A stretch of DNA of 64,000 nt from Stackebrandtia albiflava (GCF_007994225.1 NZ_VLLL01000006.1:1364001-1428000), one strand, 5' to 3'. Shown: positions 19,444 through 28,337, numbered from the stretch's first letter. Made by a program: numbers and translations. The notes: generated from the letters alone by a model not told the origin.

Positions 19444-21881
19444 CCCGGCACCGGTGTCGCCACGGCCAGCACTCCGACCTCCAACGGATCCCCTCCGGCG
19501 TCCAGGAGTAGAACGGTCGGTTCCGGGGAGGTGGTCGTGCGGCACACCCCCACGTCGACGCCGAAGGTGTGCCGCCGGGGCCCCTCCAACGCCCCGTACG
19601 CACTGCTGTGGCCGAGGTTCGCGGGAATCCCCAACGGCCTGCCGGCCACCGAGAGGTCGTCGCCCAGGAGCGTGCGGTCGCCGTCCCACAGCGTGTAGGC
19701 GACCTGGACCTCGCCGCCGGCGGGTATCCCGACGGTGAGTTCGTCGTCCGCGCGGGGCTGTGCCAGGCCCTCGTACACGGCCGTCTCCCGGGGCGGCGTG
19801 CCCGCGACGCGGTACACCACCGTCATGCTCCACCCGGCGTACTGATGCCGTCCCGAGGGGATGTCGGCGGAATCGGTCGCGAGCCAGTAGTCGCCCGCGC
19901 CGGTGACCAGCGCCGTGACGTCGGCGGCGGCCTGCCTGACCGGTCGTTCGACACCGGTCCACTCCCGGTCCGCCGCGACGTCGTGCGCGTCGCCGCCGGG
20001 GCCGAACAATCGCACCGACGGGGGCGGTGTGTCGCCCGAGTTCGCCCAGTGCAGCCCCGCCCACAGCACCTCGGCGCCCCCCGGCAGGTCGAGACGGGCG
20101 CCGCTGGCGGCCGCCGACGGGTCGAGGCCACCGGGCCGGCCGGGCGCGTCGAGGTACGGCTGGAGGTCCACGGTGTGATTGTCCGCCAGCGGGTGAAGGC
20201 ACATCGGTCCCGGGCGGCAGGTCAGCCAACCGTTCCCGGTCGCGGTGACCCCGGTCGCGTCGACGGCGGCGAACGCGGTGGTGGTGCCGGGCGGCGCGAT
20301 CGGCACGCGGAGCGCGGCGGCGCCCTCTATGCGCGGGCCGGTGACCTCGGCGTGGATGTCGTGGAACCCGGTGACCCGCGGCGGGATGGTCAACGGCACC
20401 CTCGCCACGGTGCTCTGCCCCGGCCGCAGGGCGTCCCGGTGGCATTCGACGCGACCGGTCCCGGCGGTGCAGTCCCATCCGTCCCCGGCGTCGCCACCCG
20501 GCCCACCGATGGACTCCGGAAGCGTCAGGACGAGCCGGAGGTCGCCGGACGGCGTGTGGGCCGCCACCGTCGCGACGCGACCGGACCGCGCGGCCTCGGT
20601 GACCGTGCCGGTGCGTCCCGGCGGTGCGTCCGGGACGGACAGCTCGACCGGCAGACTGCCGTCCGCGCCGGCCACGAGTGTGGACAGTGTCGGGTCGGTG
20701 GTGATGACGTAGTCGGCCGGCGGCGGCGCGTCGTCGGGCTCGTCGGGTTCCTCACCGGGCGGATCGTCGGCGGGCTCCTCGTCCGGTGGCGGGTCCTCGG
20801 CGGGCGGGTCGTCCTCCGGTGGGTCCACCGGCGGCTCGGGCTGTTCGGCGGGAGGCTGCACCTGCGGTGGTTCGGGCGCCGGACCGTTCGCCAGCATGAC
20901 GAGCGCCAGTACGGCCGCGATCACCGTCATCCCGGCGCCGGTGGCGGTGGCCGTCCGGCTGCCGACCCGCTCCACACCGGTGCGGATCCAACCGATCACG
21001 TGCCGCACCGCCTCCGCGAGGCCGAGTGTGAGGCCGCCCCACCATCCGATGACGACGGCTCCCTTGACCGCTCCGGCCGCCCCCAGGTACGCGGGCGCGG
21101 AGCCGCCGACCACCAGGAACGCCAGCAGTTCCCGGAAACCGGAGTTGATCTCGGCCAGCTCCAGCAGCGCCAGCCCACAAGCGGCGCACCCCCGGAGGTG
21201 GTCGTCGACCTTCCCGGCGTCACGCGACGACAGGCCGCCGCGGACCCGCGCCCCGAGCCGACCGGCGGTCCAGCGGCACTCCGCCTCGGTGACCGCGTGC
21301 AGATGCTCCTGGAGGTACATCTGCCGCAGCTTCTCCCTGGCGCGGTAGGACAACGCGGCCACGGCGTTGGGCGTCAGGCCCAGCATCGGCGCGATCTCGG
21401 CGGCGGACTCCCCCTCGACCTCGGTGTGCCACAACACGACCTGCCAGCGTTCCGGCAACCGCTGGAACGCCCGTGCCGCGAACCTGCGTTCCTGCCCGGC
21501 GACCGCGGTGTCCACGAACGCCACTCCCGGGTCGTGCTTGGACATGTCGTCGGTGAACTCGACCCTGCGGTCGCGCCGAGCCCGGTCGTAGAAGGTGTGC
21601 CGCAACGTCGTCAACAGGTACGCCCGGAAGGCCAGATCCGGTCCGTTGCCGTTGCGCAACGCCGACAACACCTTGGCGAACGTCTCCGACACCAGGTCGT
21701 CGGCCGCGGCGGCGTCCCGGGCCAGGATGCGGCCGAGCCGGCGCGCGGCGGCCACGTGTCGCTCGTACAGCTCACCGTAGGCGGCCGTGTCGCCGTCGCG
21801 TGTGGCGGCGATGAGTTCGGCGTCGCCGCGGGGATGCGGAGACTCCGGTGCGGGATCACGGGGGGATCGGCGTGAGGCCAT
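19440..21881 (-). CDS. ECF sigma factor fused to zinc-finger, membrane and extracellular domains
   Basis: An 813-residue protein. Residues about 20-105 are sigma region 2 (AELIAATRDGDTAAYGELY, AADDLVSETFAKVLSAL, FRAYLLTTLRHTFYDRARR) and 130-190 region 4 (LPERWQVVLWHTEVEGESAAEIAPMLGLT, then VAALSYRAREKLRQMY). Residues 224-236 form an HxxxCxxC zinc-finger like that of anti-sigma factors (H228, C232, C235). Hydrophobic segments follow at about 251-290 and 317-333. Then comes a Pro/Asp/Glu-rich linker (334-390) and about 420 residues of beta-rich surface-type sequence containing the stretch YAGWSMTVVYRV. ECF groups with membrane C-terminal extensions are known in actinobacteria. This one appears to carry sensor, tether and sigma factor in one chain. 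Confidence 0.9.
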   Translation of the reverse strand: MASRRSPRDPAPESPHPRGDAELIAATRDGDTAAYGELYERHVAAARRLGRILARDAAAADDLVSETFAKVLSALRNGNGPDLAFRAYLLTTLRHTFYDRARRDRRVEFTDDMSKHDPGVAFVDTAVAGQERRFAARAFQRLPERWQVVLWHTEVEGESAAEIAPMLGLTPNAVAALSYRAREKLRQMYLQEHLHAVTEAECRWTAGRLGARVRGGLSSRDAGKVDDHLRGCAACGLALLELAEINSGFRELLAFLVVGGSAPAYLGAAGAVKGAVVIGWWGGLTLGLAEAVRHVIGWIRTGVERVGSRTATATGAGMTVIAAVLALVMLANGPAPEPPQVQPPAEQPEPPVDPPEDDPPAEDPPPDEEPADDPPGEEPDEPDDAPPPADYVITTDPTLSTLVAGADGSLPVELSVPDAPPGRTGTVTEAARSGRVATVAAHTPSGDLRLVLTLPESIGGPGGDAGDGWDCTAGTGRVECHRDALRPGQSTVARVPLTIPPRVTGFHDIHAEVTGPRIEGAAALRVPIAPPGTTTAFAAVDATGVTATGNGWLTCRPGPMCLHPLADNHTVDLQPYLDAPGRPGGLDPSAAASGARLDLPGGAEVLWAGLHWANSGDTPPPSVRLFGPGGDAHDVAADREWTGVERPVRQAAADVTALVTGAGDYWLATDSADIPSGRHQYAGWSMTVVYRVAGTPPRETAVYEGLAQPRADDELTVGIPAGGEVQVAYTLWDGDRTLLGDDLSVAGRPLGIPANLGHSSAYGALEGPRRHTFGVDVGVCRTTTSPEPTVLLLDAGGDPLEVGVLAVATPVPG

Positions 21882-22043
21882 CGGGCATGAGGTCTTTCAC
21901 GTGTGATGCTCATTGTGGGGAGCGAGACGAACACGGATTGTCGCCACAGATTAGAGGAAAGCGCGTCATCGCGGGCCGAGACGCGCGTCTTTCCTTCGTC
22001 GGAAGGGCGACGGCCCTTGGCCTCCGACGGATTCGAGGGGTTG

Positions 22044-22454
22044 ATGAAGCGGCGCAGATGGTTCAGTTGCGGCCGGGTCGTTCCGTCCACCGGTGACGGT
22101 CTGCACCGGTTGCGGGAGGTGGTCGTGCGGTTGTGCCGGGAAGGTGCCTCCCCGGGATACGCCCTGGTGGCGGTGGCACCCCCGGCGGAACTGGCCGGCT
22201 TCGACCGGTTGGCGGCCCGGCTGGAGTACGCCCGCGTGCTGGCACAGTCGCCCGCCGCGTCGCATGTCACCCTGACCGGCGCGGGGCCGGTCGTGGCGCT
22301 GTGGACGCCCGACGGTGAACGGGAACGGTGGCGCGCGTTGCGCGCCCGGCTCCACCGCGCCGACGGATCAACGCACCCGCCGCGGTTGCGGTTCGGACGG
22401 TTGCCCGTCGAGCCGGAGGGGGCGCTGCGGCTGCTCGTGGAGTTCTCGTCGTGA
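22044..22454 (+). CDS. Conserved-looking hypothetical protein upstream of purK
   Basis: A 136-residue basic protein with coding-type third-position GC. After MKRRRWFSCGRVV comes a helix-rich part (DGLHRLREVVVRLCREG) and a beta part (YALVAVAPPAEL, HVTLTGAGPVVALW). I recognise no family. ATG 22044 has GAGGGG only three bases before it, and TTG 22041 is an alternative start. The frame stays open upstream to 21903, but that part reads as a low-GC leader. It points the same way as purK, 111 bp ahead. Confidence 0.55.
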   Translation: MKRRRWFSCGRVVPSTGDGLHRLREVVVRLCREGASPGYALVAVAPPAELAGFDRLAARLEYARVLAQSPAASHVTLTGAGPVVALWTPDGERERWRALRARLHRADGSTHPPRLRFGRLPVEPEGALRLLVEFSS

Positions 22455-22565
22455 CCGGGTCCACAGGTCACGGCGTGAACGGCGCTCCGACCCGGCCCTC
22501 TAAGCTGGCACGCGTGAAGTCGCGTGTGCCGGTCGTCGTGGCGGCTCGGTCTTGGGGAGGTCACG

Positions 22566-23699
22566 ATGGATGAGCGGACTCAACTGCCGGTGCTCGGCAT
22601 GGTCGGCGGCGGCCAGTTGGCCCGGATGACGCATCAGGCGGTGATCGCGCTGGGGCAGTCGCTGCGGGTGCTGGCCGAGTCGCCGCAGGACGGCGCGGCC
22701 GTCGTCGCCGCCGACGTGTCGATCGGCGGACCGGCCGACGCCGAGGCGCTGGCGGCCTTCGCCGCGGGCTGCGACGTGGTGACCTTCGACCACGAACACG
22801 TCCCGGGTGAACTGATCGAGAAGCTGGCCGCCGCCGGTCACGTCCTGCGTCCGGCCGCCGCGGCGTTGCGGTACGCGCAGGACAAGCGGGCGATGCGGCG
22901 GCGGTTGGGTGAACTGGGCCTTCCCATGCCACGGTGGCGGACCGTCGACTCCGCCGACGACCTGGTGGAGTTCGGTGTCCCCTGCGTGGTGAAGACCGCG
23001 ACCGGAGGTTACGACGGCCGGGGTGTGTTCATGGTCGAGGCCGTGGACGACGTCGCGGCGCTGCTGGCGGCGGGAGTGCCGCTGTTGGCCGAGGAGCGGG
23101 TTCCGCTGGTGCGGGAGTTGGCGGTGCAGATCGCGAGGTCTCCCGCCGGTGAGACCGCCGTGTACCCCGTCGTCGAGACCGTGCAGCAGGGCGGGATCTG
23201 CACCGAGGTCATCGCCCCGGCACCGGATCTGACACCGGAACGGGCGCGTGAGGCGACCGACATGGCGGTGCGGATCGCCACCGAACTCGACGTGGTGGGG
23301 ATGCTCGCGGTGGAGTTGTTCGACACCGGCGACCGCCTGTTGGTCAACGAGTTGGCGATGCGACCGCACAACAGTGGACACTGGACTATAGACGGTGCCG
23401 TGACCTCGCAGTTCGCGCAGCACGCGCGGGCGGTTCTCGACTATCCGCTCGGTGCCACCACGCCGGTCGCGCCGGTGGTCGTGATGGCGAACGTGCTGGG
23501 CGGCGAACCGGGGGGACCGCGTCTCGACGAGCGGCTGCAACGCCTGCTGTCCCTGGACCCCGAGATGCGGGTGCACCTGTACGGCAAGGCCGTGCGGCCG
23601 GGGCGCAAGATCGGGCACGTGACCGTCACCGGTGACGACGTGGCGGACCTGCGGCGCCGGGCGACCCGTGCCGCGGCGTTGCTGCGCGACGGCGTCTAG
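22566..23699 (+). CDS. purK: 5-(carboxyamino)imidazole ribonucleotide synthase
   Basis: A 377-residue ATP-grasp enzyme of purine synthesis that converts AIR, ATP and bicarbonate to N5-CAIR. Visible are LPVLGMVGGGQLARMTHQAV at the start, VVTFDHEHVPGELIEKL, the ATP-grasp VKTATGGYDGRGVFMV, and LLVNELAMRPHNSGHWTIDGAVTSQF near the end, all classic PurK. GGGAGG seven bases before ATG 22566 fixes the start. purE follows 102 bp downstream. Confidence 0.96.
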   Translation: MDERTQLPVLGMVGGGQLARMTHQAVIALGQSLRVLAESPQDGAAVVAADVSIGGPADAEALAAFAAGCDVVTFDHEHVPGELIEKLAAAGHVLRPAAAALRYAQDKRAMRRRLGELGLPMPRWRTVDSADDLVEFGVPCVVKTATGGYDGRGVFMVEAVDDVAALLAAGVPLLAEERVPLVRELAVQIARSPAGETAVYPVVETVQQGGICTEVIAPAPDLTPERAREATDMAVRIATELDVVGMLAVELFDTGDRLLVNELAMRPHNSGHWTIDGAVTSQFAQHARAVLDYPLGATTPVAPVVVMANVLGGEPGGPRLDERLQRLLSLDPEMRVHLYGKAVRPGRKIGHVTVTGDDVADLRRRATRAAALLRDGV

Positions 23700-23801
23700 C
23701 CGCGAATCCGTGATCACCGCCGCGGCGCCGGCGGGGCGGGCCGGTGTCGCCCGCCGGACGACAGGTCCAGCGCCGGTGGAACCGAACGATCAGGAGGACG
23801 G

Positions 23802-24305
23802 ATGAGTGACGGGCAGGCCGTTGTCGGTGTGATCATGGGCAGCGACTCCGATTGGCCGACGATGAAGGCGGCGACGGAGGCACTCGACGAGTTCGGTGTG
23901 GGCTACGAGGTGAGGGTGGTGTCGGCGCACCGTACCCCGCACGCGATGTTGGCCTACGGAGACAGTGCGGAGGACCGGGGACTGCGGGTGTTGATCGCCG
24001 GCGCCGGAGGCGCGGCGCACCTGCCGGGCATGGTGGCCTCGGTGACCGCGCTCCCGGTGATCGGGGTACCCGTGCCGTTGTCGCATCTGGACGGTATGGA
24101 CTCCCTGCTGTCCATAGTGCAGATGCCCGCCGGTGTCCCGGTGGCGACGATGTCGGTCGGAGGCGCGCGGAACGCGGGCCTGCTCGCGGTGCGGATGCTG
24201 GGTGTGGCCGACGAGGTGCTGCGCGCGCGGATGCGCGACTACCAGGTGGACCTGGAACGGTTGGTCGCCGAGAAGGACGCCCGGCTGCGGGCGTCGCTGG
24301 ACTGA
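23802..24305 (+). CDS. purE: 5-(carboxyamino)imidazole ribonucleotide mutase
   Basis: A 167-residue class I PurE that rearranges N5-CAIR to CAIR, the next step after Pur[17 protein letters not shown] is the substrate-binding start, followed by [12 protein letters not shown] with the catalytic His, [15 protein letters not shown], and [25 protein letters not shown] lies before ATG 23802. It is terminated by a 12-bp hairpin. Confidence 0.97.
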   Translation: MSDGQAVVGVIMGSDSDWPTMKAATEALDEFGVGYEVRVVSAHRTPHAMLAYGDSAEDRGLRVLIAGAGGAAHLPGMVASVTALPVIGVPVPLSHLDGMDSLLSIVQMPAGVPVATMSVGGARNAGLLAVRMLGVADEVLRARMRDYQVDLERLVAEKDARLRASLD

Positions 24306-24311
24306 CGACTT

Positions 24312-24340
24312 CGGCGGGGAACCGGTGAGGTTCCCCGCCG
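24312..24340. terminator. Bidirectional hairpin after purE
   Basis: CGGCGGGGAACC (24312-24323) pairs perfectly with GGTTCCCCGCCG (24329-24340) round a 5-nt loop. It lies between the convergent stop codons of purE and the membrane protein gene at 24351. Confidence 0.8.
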
Positions 24341-24350
24341 GGCAGGTGAA

Positions 24351-25154
24351 CTAAAGGTCGTCGTCGCCCTTCCACACCGTGTAGCTGACGGCGAGGTCGT
24401 TCAGGGTTCCGTTGTCCTCCAACTCGACCGTGTCGACGCTGAAGTACCCGGTGCGTCCTTCGGCGGTGGTGAAGCAGAAGATCCGGTACTGCTCCAACCG
24501 GCTCAGGTGGACCGTGCCGGACGTGGTGCTCACGCCCTCGCACTGCGACACCGTGGTCGGGGCGGAGGGTTCGACCCACTCTCCGAACTGGACCTGGTTC
24601 ATGCCCTCCAGGCCGTCCGTGGTGAGCAGGGCGTCGAAGGTCTGCTCGTCGTCGTCGTAGCTGATGTAGTCGTCGCCGCCGTCGAAGTCGAACGCGGAGT
24701 CGGGATAGCCCTCCAGCACGCCGGAGATGAAGACCGGGTCCTCCTGTGCCGGGGCGTCGTCCGCGGGGGACTCGCTGCTCCCGTTGCCGGATCCCGTGGC
24801 GTCGGAGTCCTCGGTCTCGCCGGTGGTGTCGTCACCTTCCTGAGTGGACTCGGTGGTGGTGTCGTCGCCGGTGTCGGCCACGGTGGCGGGGGCCTGGAAC
24901 GACCGGACGGCCAGCACGGTGACCGCGACGATCAGGATCACGAGGGTGCCGAGCACGCCCGTCACGATGGCCGGATGCAGCCACAGGTCCTTGAACCGGT
25001 TGCCGCTGGCCGGTGGTGGTTCGGCGGCCTGGGGGATGTACCCGGTCCCGCCGGAGACCGGTGTCTGCCAGCCGCCCGGCGGCGACTGCGGGTACTCCGG
25101 TTGCGGGGGCGGTGTTCCCTGCGGCGCGCCACTGGAGGGTCCGTCGTATGACAT
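24351..25154 (-). CDS. Single-pass membrane protein with acidic linker, unknown function
   Basis: A 267-residue protein. The N-terminal 50 residues are Pro/Gly/Gln-rich and cytoplasmic. One transmembrane helix follows at about 62-83 (IVTGVLGTLVILIVAVTVLAV). Then comes a Thr/Asp/Glu/Ser-rich extracellular linker of about 60 residues and a folded C-terminal domain (FISGVLEGYPDSAFDFDGGDD onward) with two cysteines (SQCEG, IFCFTT) that may pair. I do not recognise the domain. The ATG at 25154 is preceded by only a weak GAAAG. It is tail-to-tail with purE. Confidence 0.75.
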   Translation of the reverse strand: MSYDGPSSGAPQGTPPPQPEYPQSPPGGWQTPVSGGTGYIPQAAEPPPASGNRFKDLWLHPAIVTGVLGTLVILIVAVTVLAVRSFQAPATVADTGDDTTTESTQEGDDTTGETEDSDATGSGNGSSESPADDAPAQEDPVFISGVLEGYPDSAFDFDGGDDYISYDDDEQTFDALLTTDGLEGMNQVQFGEWVEPSAPTTVSQCEGVSTTSGTVHLSRLEQYRIFCFTTAEGRTGYFSVDTVELEDNGTLNDLAVSYTVWKGDDDL

Positions 25155-25242
25155 GGCGGTACTTTCATGGTTCGAAAGGCATCGGAGGTGGGCGTCCACA
25201 CAATACCGGCCGACCTCAACCGGCCGGAGACTGCGGACGGTG

Positions 25243-26484
25243 TCACGCCGCGGTCGCGGGGACCGGAACGGGGCGGGTACGCGCCGCCCATCCTGCGGCG
25301 GCCGGAACCGCCACGCCCGCCACCGCGAACGCGACACCGAACAGCAGCCACCCGGGCAGTCCCCAGCCGATGACCACACTGGTCAACAGCGCGGGCGCGA
25401 TGATGTCGGCGATCTGGAAGCCGGTGTTGTAGAGGCCCTGGTACTCGCCCTGCGCGTGGGCGGGGGCCAACTCGAAGGACAGTCCCCAGGCGCCGGCGGC
25501 CTGCAGCAGTTCCCCGAGAACGTGGACGAGGGCACCCAGCGCCAGGACGATCGTCGCCGTCACGGGTGAACCCTCGGCGGCCAGCGCGTACAGCGCGCAG
25601 GCGACCAACAGCAACAGGCCGGCGCGGCGCTGTGCCGTGGCGGCGCCGGTGACGGTCGCGCTGGATCGGCTGGCGCGCACCTGAAGCAGGATCACGAACA
25701 CGGTGTTCACTCCGGCGAGTACCGCCACCGTCCACGCGGGAGCCTCGGTGCGCTCCACGACCCACAACGGGATGGCGATGTTGAGGACTCCGTAGTGGAT
25801 GTTGAGCACCGCGTTGAGTGCCGCGAGCGCCACATAGGGCCGGTCGCGCAGTGCGGTCCACCGTCGTGGGCCGTCGGTGACCGGTACCGGTACCGGCCGG
25901 GGCACTCGCAGCGTCAGCAACGCCCCCGACATCTGCATGGCCGCGGCCGCGGCGATCAGGGCCGCGTATCCGGTGACGGTGTCGTGGTACAGCGCCAGTC
26001 CGGCCAGTGGTGCGCCGACCATCCATCCGACGTTGGTGACGGCGCGCAGGTACGCGCGGGTGCGCACCCGTTCTCCGGGAGGCACACTGCCCGCGATGAG
26101 CGCGCCGCGGGCGGCCTGCTGGGCGGCCTGTAGGAACGCTACGACCGAGGCCACCAGCACGAACGTCCACCACGTCCGGACCTGTAGGTACGCCAGGGTT
26201 CCGACGGCGGCGACGGCCGCGAAGCACACCGTCATGCCGCGGGCGCCGAACCGGTCGGCGAGGCGGCCCATCGGTATCCCGGCGGACAACGAGACGACGG
26301 CGGCGAGGGTCATGCCGGTGCCCACCTCGACCGCGGACAACCCGGCGACGTGGTGGAAGTAGATGACCGATGCCGTCACGAACAGGCCACGCCCCGTGGA
26401 GGACGCGAGGGTGGCGTAGGCGAGCGCCCGAGAGGCGCCGGGGGCGGGGAGGAGTCGTGCGGCACGGGTCGCGAGAGTGGTCAC
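25243..26484 (-). CDS. MFS transporter
   Basis: A 413-residue protein with about 12 hydrophobic segments. MGRLADRFGARGMTV is the signature between helices 2 and 3. QAARGALIAG and RTRAYLRAVTNVGWMVGAPLAG are typical of drug-exporter-like MFS proteins in actinobacteria. GTG 26484 lies six bases after a TAATGT -10 (26496-26491 on this strand), so the mRNA may be nearly leaderless. A 20-bp palindrome covers the promoter, implying a dedicated repressor, but none is encoded nearby. The substrate is unknown. Confidence 0.9.
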   Translation of the reverse strand: MTTLATRAARLLPAPGASRALAYATLASSTGRGLFVTASVIYFHHVAGLSAVEVGTGMTLAAVVSLSAGIPMGRLADRFGARGMTVCFAAVAAVGTLAYLQVRTWWTFVLVASVVAFLQAAQQAARGALIAGSVPPGERVRTRAYLRAVTNVGWMVGAPLAGLALYHDTVTGYAALIAAAAAMQMSGALLTLRVPRPVPVPVTDGPRRWTALRDRPYVALAALNAVLNIHYGVLNIAIPLWVVERTEAPAWTVAVLAGVNTVFVILLQVRASRSSATVTGAATAQRRAGLLLLVACALYALAAEGSPVTATIVLALGALVHVLGELLQAAGAWGLSFELAPAHAQGEYQGLYNTGFQIADIIAPALLTSVVIGWGLPGWLLFGVAFAVAGVAVPAAAGWAARTRPVPVPATAA

Positions 26485-26495
26485 GCCGGAACATT

Positions 26496-26515
26496 AACAG
26501 TACGTGCGTACTGTT
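26496..26515. promoter_or_regulatory. Perfect operator-like palindrome at the MFS promoter
   Basis: AACAGTACGTGCGTACTGTT has two 9-bp arms that are exact reverse complements around a TG centre. It overlaps the upstream edge of the candidate -10 (TAATGT) for the MFS gene. The size and placement match TetR-type operators. Confidence 0.75.
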
Positions 26516-26639
26516 TAGTGCCGGCCGGGGTGTGATCCGTGCCGCCCGGAGCGGCCCGTCCTCCGTGCCGGACGACGGTTCCCTCCGCCCGGAGTGGACT
26601 GTCGTCCGGTCGGGTCCGGCGGCACGGCCCACACCGCCG

Positions 26640-27581
26640 TCAGGTGAGTCCGGCGGCCGGTGTGGTGGTGCGCCAGTGGTCGACGATGGGGATCAGACCC
26701 TCGGCGAGTGCCGGATACGACGGGAGCAGTACCGCGCAGGCGACGATCTGGAGTAGCCGGGTGGCGTCCATCACCGCGAGGACGTCCTCGTCGAGCCTTC
26801 GCATCCCCAGGGGCACCGCCGCGGCGTTGTAGGCGGCGACGCCGTCCGGCCCCGTCATGGTCATGTCCCACTCCACCGGACCGCATCCGACGTCCTCGAA
26901 GTCGGAGTAGACCTGTCCGCCCTCGGTGGAGATCAGGTTGAACGGGGGAGAGTCACCGTGAATGGCCTGCACCTCGACACCGGGGAACGTGTCCGCGAAC
27001 GCCTCACGGCTGCCGATCCGGCGGGACAGGATCTCCCACTCCCGGTTCGCGCGTGCCAGGTCGTCCGGGGCCAGCAGTTCCGGGTGGTCCGCCAACTCCG
27101 CCAGCGACACCGGAATCATCTCCAGCATCGCCATGAACGGCAGCGTCTCCGGGTACTCGCGCAGTTCACGGTGCAGTGCCGGTATCAGCGCGTAGTGCGC
27201 GATGTAGTCGGGCGTGTCCTCGGTCGCGGGCCGTCTCACCGGTTCCCACATGGTGATGTGGAACCCGTTCCGCCGGATCGGCTGCTCCGGAACGAGTGGA
27301 CTCGGCACCGCCACCGGAAGTCCGCGGCCGGACAGCCATCGGACGACGGCGAGTTCGGTGCGCTGTCGGAGTTCCATGGCCTCGGGGGAGCGAAGCGGCG
27401 TAGGGAGCACTGTGGGCACTCGCGCCACGACCGGTGAGGGGTCGAGCCTGGCGACGACCGAGAAGGCGTCGTGGAGGATCACCGGGTCGGTGACCTCCAG
27501 TCCCGCGTCCCGGGCCGCCTCGACCGCCGCGGTGAGGGCGTCGGCGCTTCGTGTCGTCGCTGGGGTGGAGATTTCCGGCAT
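26640..27581 (-). CDS. Aminoglycoside-phosphotransferase-family kinase
   Basis: A 313-residue kinase-like protein. The catalytic loop HGDSPPFNLIST is a Brenner motif (HGDxxxxN), and VYSDFEDVGCGPVEWDMT is the metal-binding DFE-type motif with the usual PxxxD that follows. The substrate could be an antibiotic, a sugar or a small alcohol. The start codon ATG 27581 lies only nine bases from the base of a 40-bp palindrome, and its AGGA ribosome site abuts that hairpin. Confidence 0.88.
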   Translation of the reverse strand: MPEISTPATTRSADALTAAVEAARDAGLEVTDPVILHDAFSVVARLDPSPVVARVPTVLPTPLRSPEAMELRQRTELAVVRWLSGRGLPVAVPSPLVPEQPIRRNGFHITMWEPVRRPATEDTPDYIAHYALIPALHRELREYPETLPFMAMLEMIPVSLAELADHPELLAPDDLARANREWEILSRRIGSREAFADTFPGVEVQAIHGDSPPFNLISTEGGQVYSDFEDVGCGPVEWDMTMTGPDGVAAYNAAAVPLGMRRLDEDVLAVMDATRLLQIVACAVLLPSYPALAEGLIPIVDHWRTTTPAAGLT

Positions 27582-27590
27582 TCCGACATC

Positions 27591-27630
27591 CTGTCACGGG
27601 CTCCGTGGCCGGCCACGGAGCCCGTGACAG
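27591..27630. terminator. Perfect 40-bp palindrome between DoxX and phosphotransferase genes
   Basis: Bases 27591-27610 (starting CTGTCACGGG) and 27611-27630 (ending CCCGTGACAG) are exact reverse complements, giving an 18-bp stem with a 4-nt loop. It begins four bases beyond the DoxX stop codon and ends nine bases before the phosphotransferase start. It is most simply the DoxX terminator. Confidence 0.85.
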
Positions 27631-27633
27631 CCC

Positions 27634-28149
27634 TCAGCCCGTCCGCGACGTCGCCACGCGACGCGGTGCCGTGCCGGCGCGCAGCGGAGCCGCCTTCGCC
27701 GCCCACAGGGCGATCCCGATGTACAACACCTGTTCCGGGATTCTGATCCACAGTGGGGTCGCGGGCGTGCCGTTGAGCGGTATGTCGGCGACCGCGGCGT
27801 ACACGTTGGCGGGCAGCATGACGGCGAACAGTGCCGCGAGGCAGAGCCCGGCCGCTCTGCGGGTGGTGGGGTGGACCAGCCCGGCGGCTCCGAGCAGTTC
27901 CAGGACCCCGGTCGCGTACACGGCGAGGCTCGGCCACGGCACGAACGGCGGCACCATCGCCACCATGTCGTCGTGACTCGGCATCGCGGTGACCGAGTCC
28001 GGTACGAAGTGGGCGGCGGCGGTCATCAGCAGCATGACGGCGAGGGCGTGCGCGGCACTGGCGTGCCACGTGGCGAACCGGCGCCATCCGATCGCCCCGA
28101 GGGCCCGCAGCACCGGCGTGCCGACGAGTGGGATGAAGACGACCTCCAT
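27634..28149 (-). CDS. DoxX-like membrane protein
   Basis: A 171-residue protein with about four hydrophobic segments: the first helix region HALAVMLLMTAAAHFVP, then LAVYATGVLELLGAAGLV, AAGLCLAALFAVMLPANVYAA and a C-terminal IPEQVLYIGIALWAA. LELLGAAGL followed by a small-residue helix is typical of DoxX/DoxD relatives. GGAGGAG directly precedes ATG 28149. Two operator-like repeats lie 15-50 bp upstream. Confidence 0.8.
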   Translation of the reverse strand: MEVVFIPLVGTPVLRALGAIGWRRFATWHASAAHALAVMLLMTAAAHFVPDSVTAMPSHDDMVAMVPPFVPWPSLAVYATGVLELLGAAGLVHPTTRRAAGLCLAALFAVMLPANVYAAVADIPLNGTPATPLWIRIPEQVLYIGIALWAAKAAPLRAGTAPRRVATSRTG

Positions 28150-28164
28150 GGCTCCTCCAATAGG

Positions 28165-28199
28165 TAGTGGCGCTATCTGCTTTCGATAGTAGCACTATC
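28165..28199. promoter_or_regulatory. Two operator-like repeats upstream of the DoxX gene
   Basis: TAGTGGCGCTATC (28165-28177) and TAGTAGCACTATC (28187-28199) are direct repeats with two differences, 22 bp apart centre to centre, which is about two helical turns. The second extends to GATAGTAGCACTATC, a perfect dyad with 6-bp arms. Such spacing suits a dimeric repressor binding cooperatively on one DNA face. Confidence 0.65.
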
Positions 28200-28337
28200 C
28201 ATCAGGACGGCAAGCCGATTCCCGGCCCCATCGGGATCGCACCCTCGATCGGTGCCGTAAACCACCGGTAGCTCTTGCCGGTATGGGAACGCCGCCCGCG
28301 ACGTCACCCCGAACCGGTGCCGGGCTCGCCACACACG

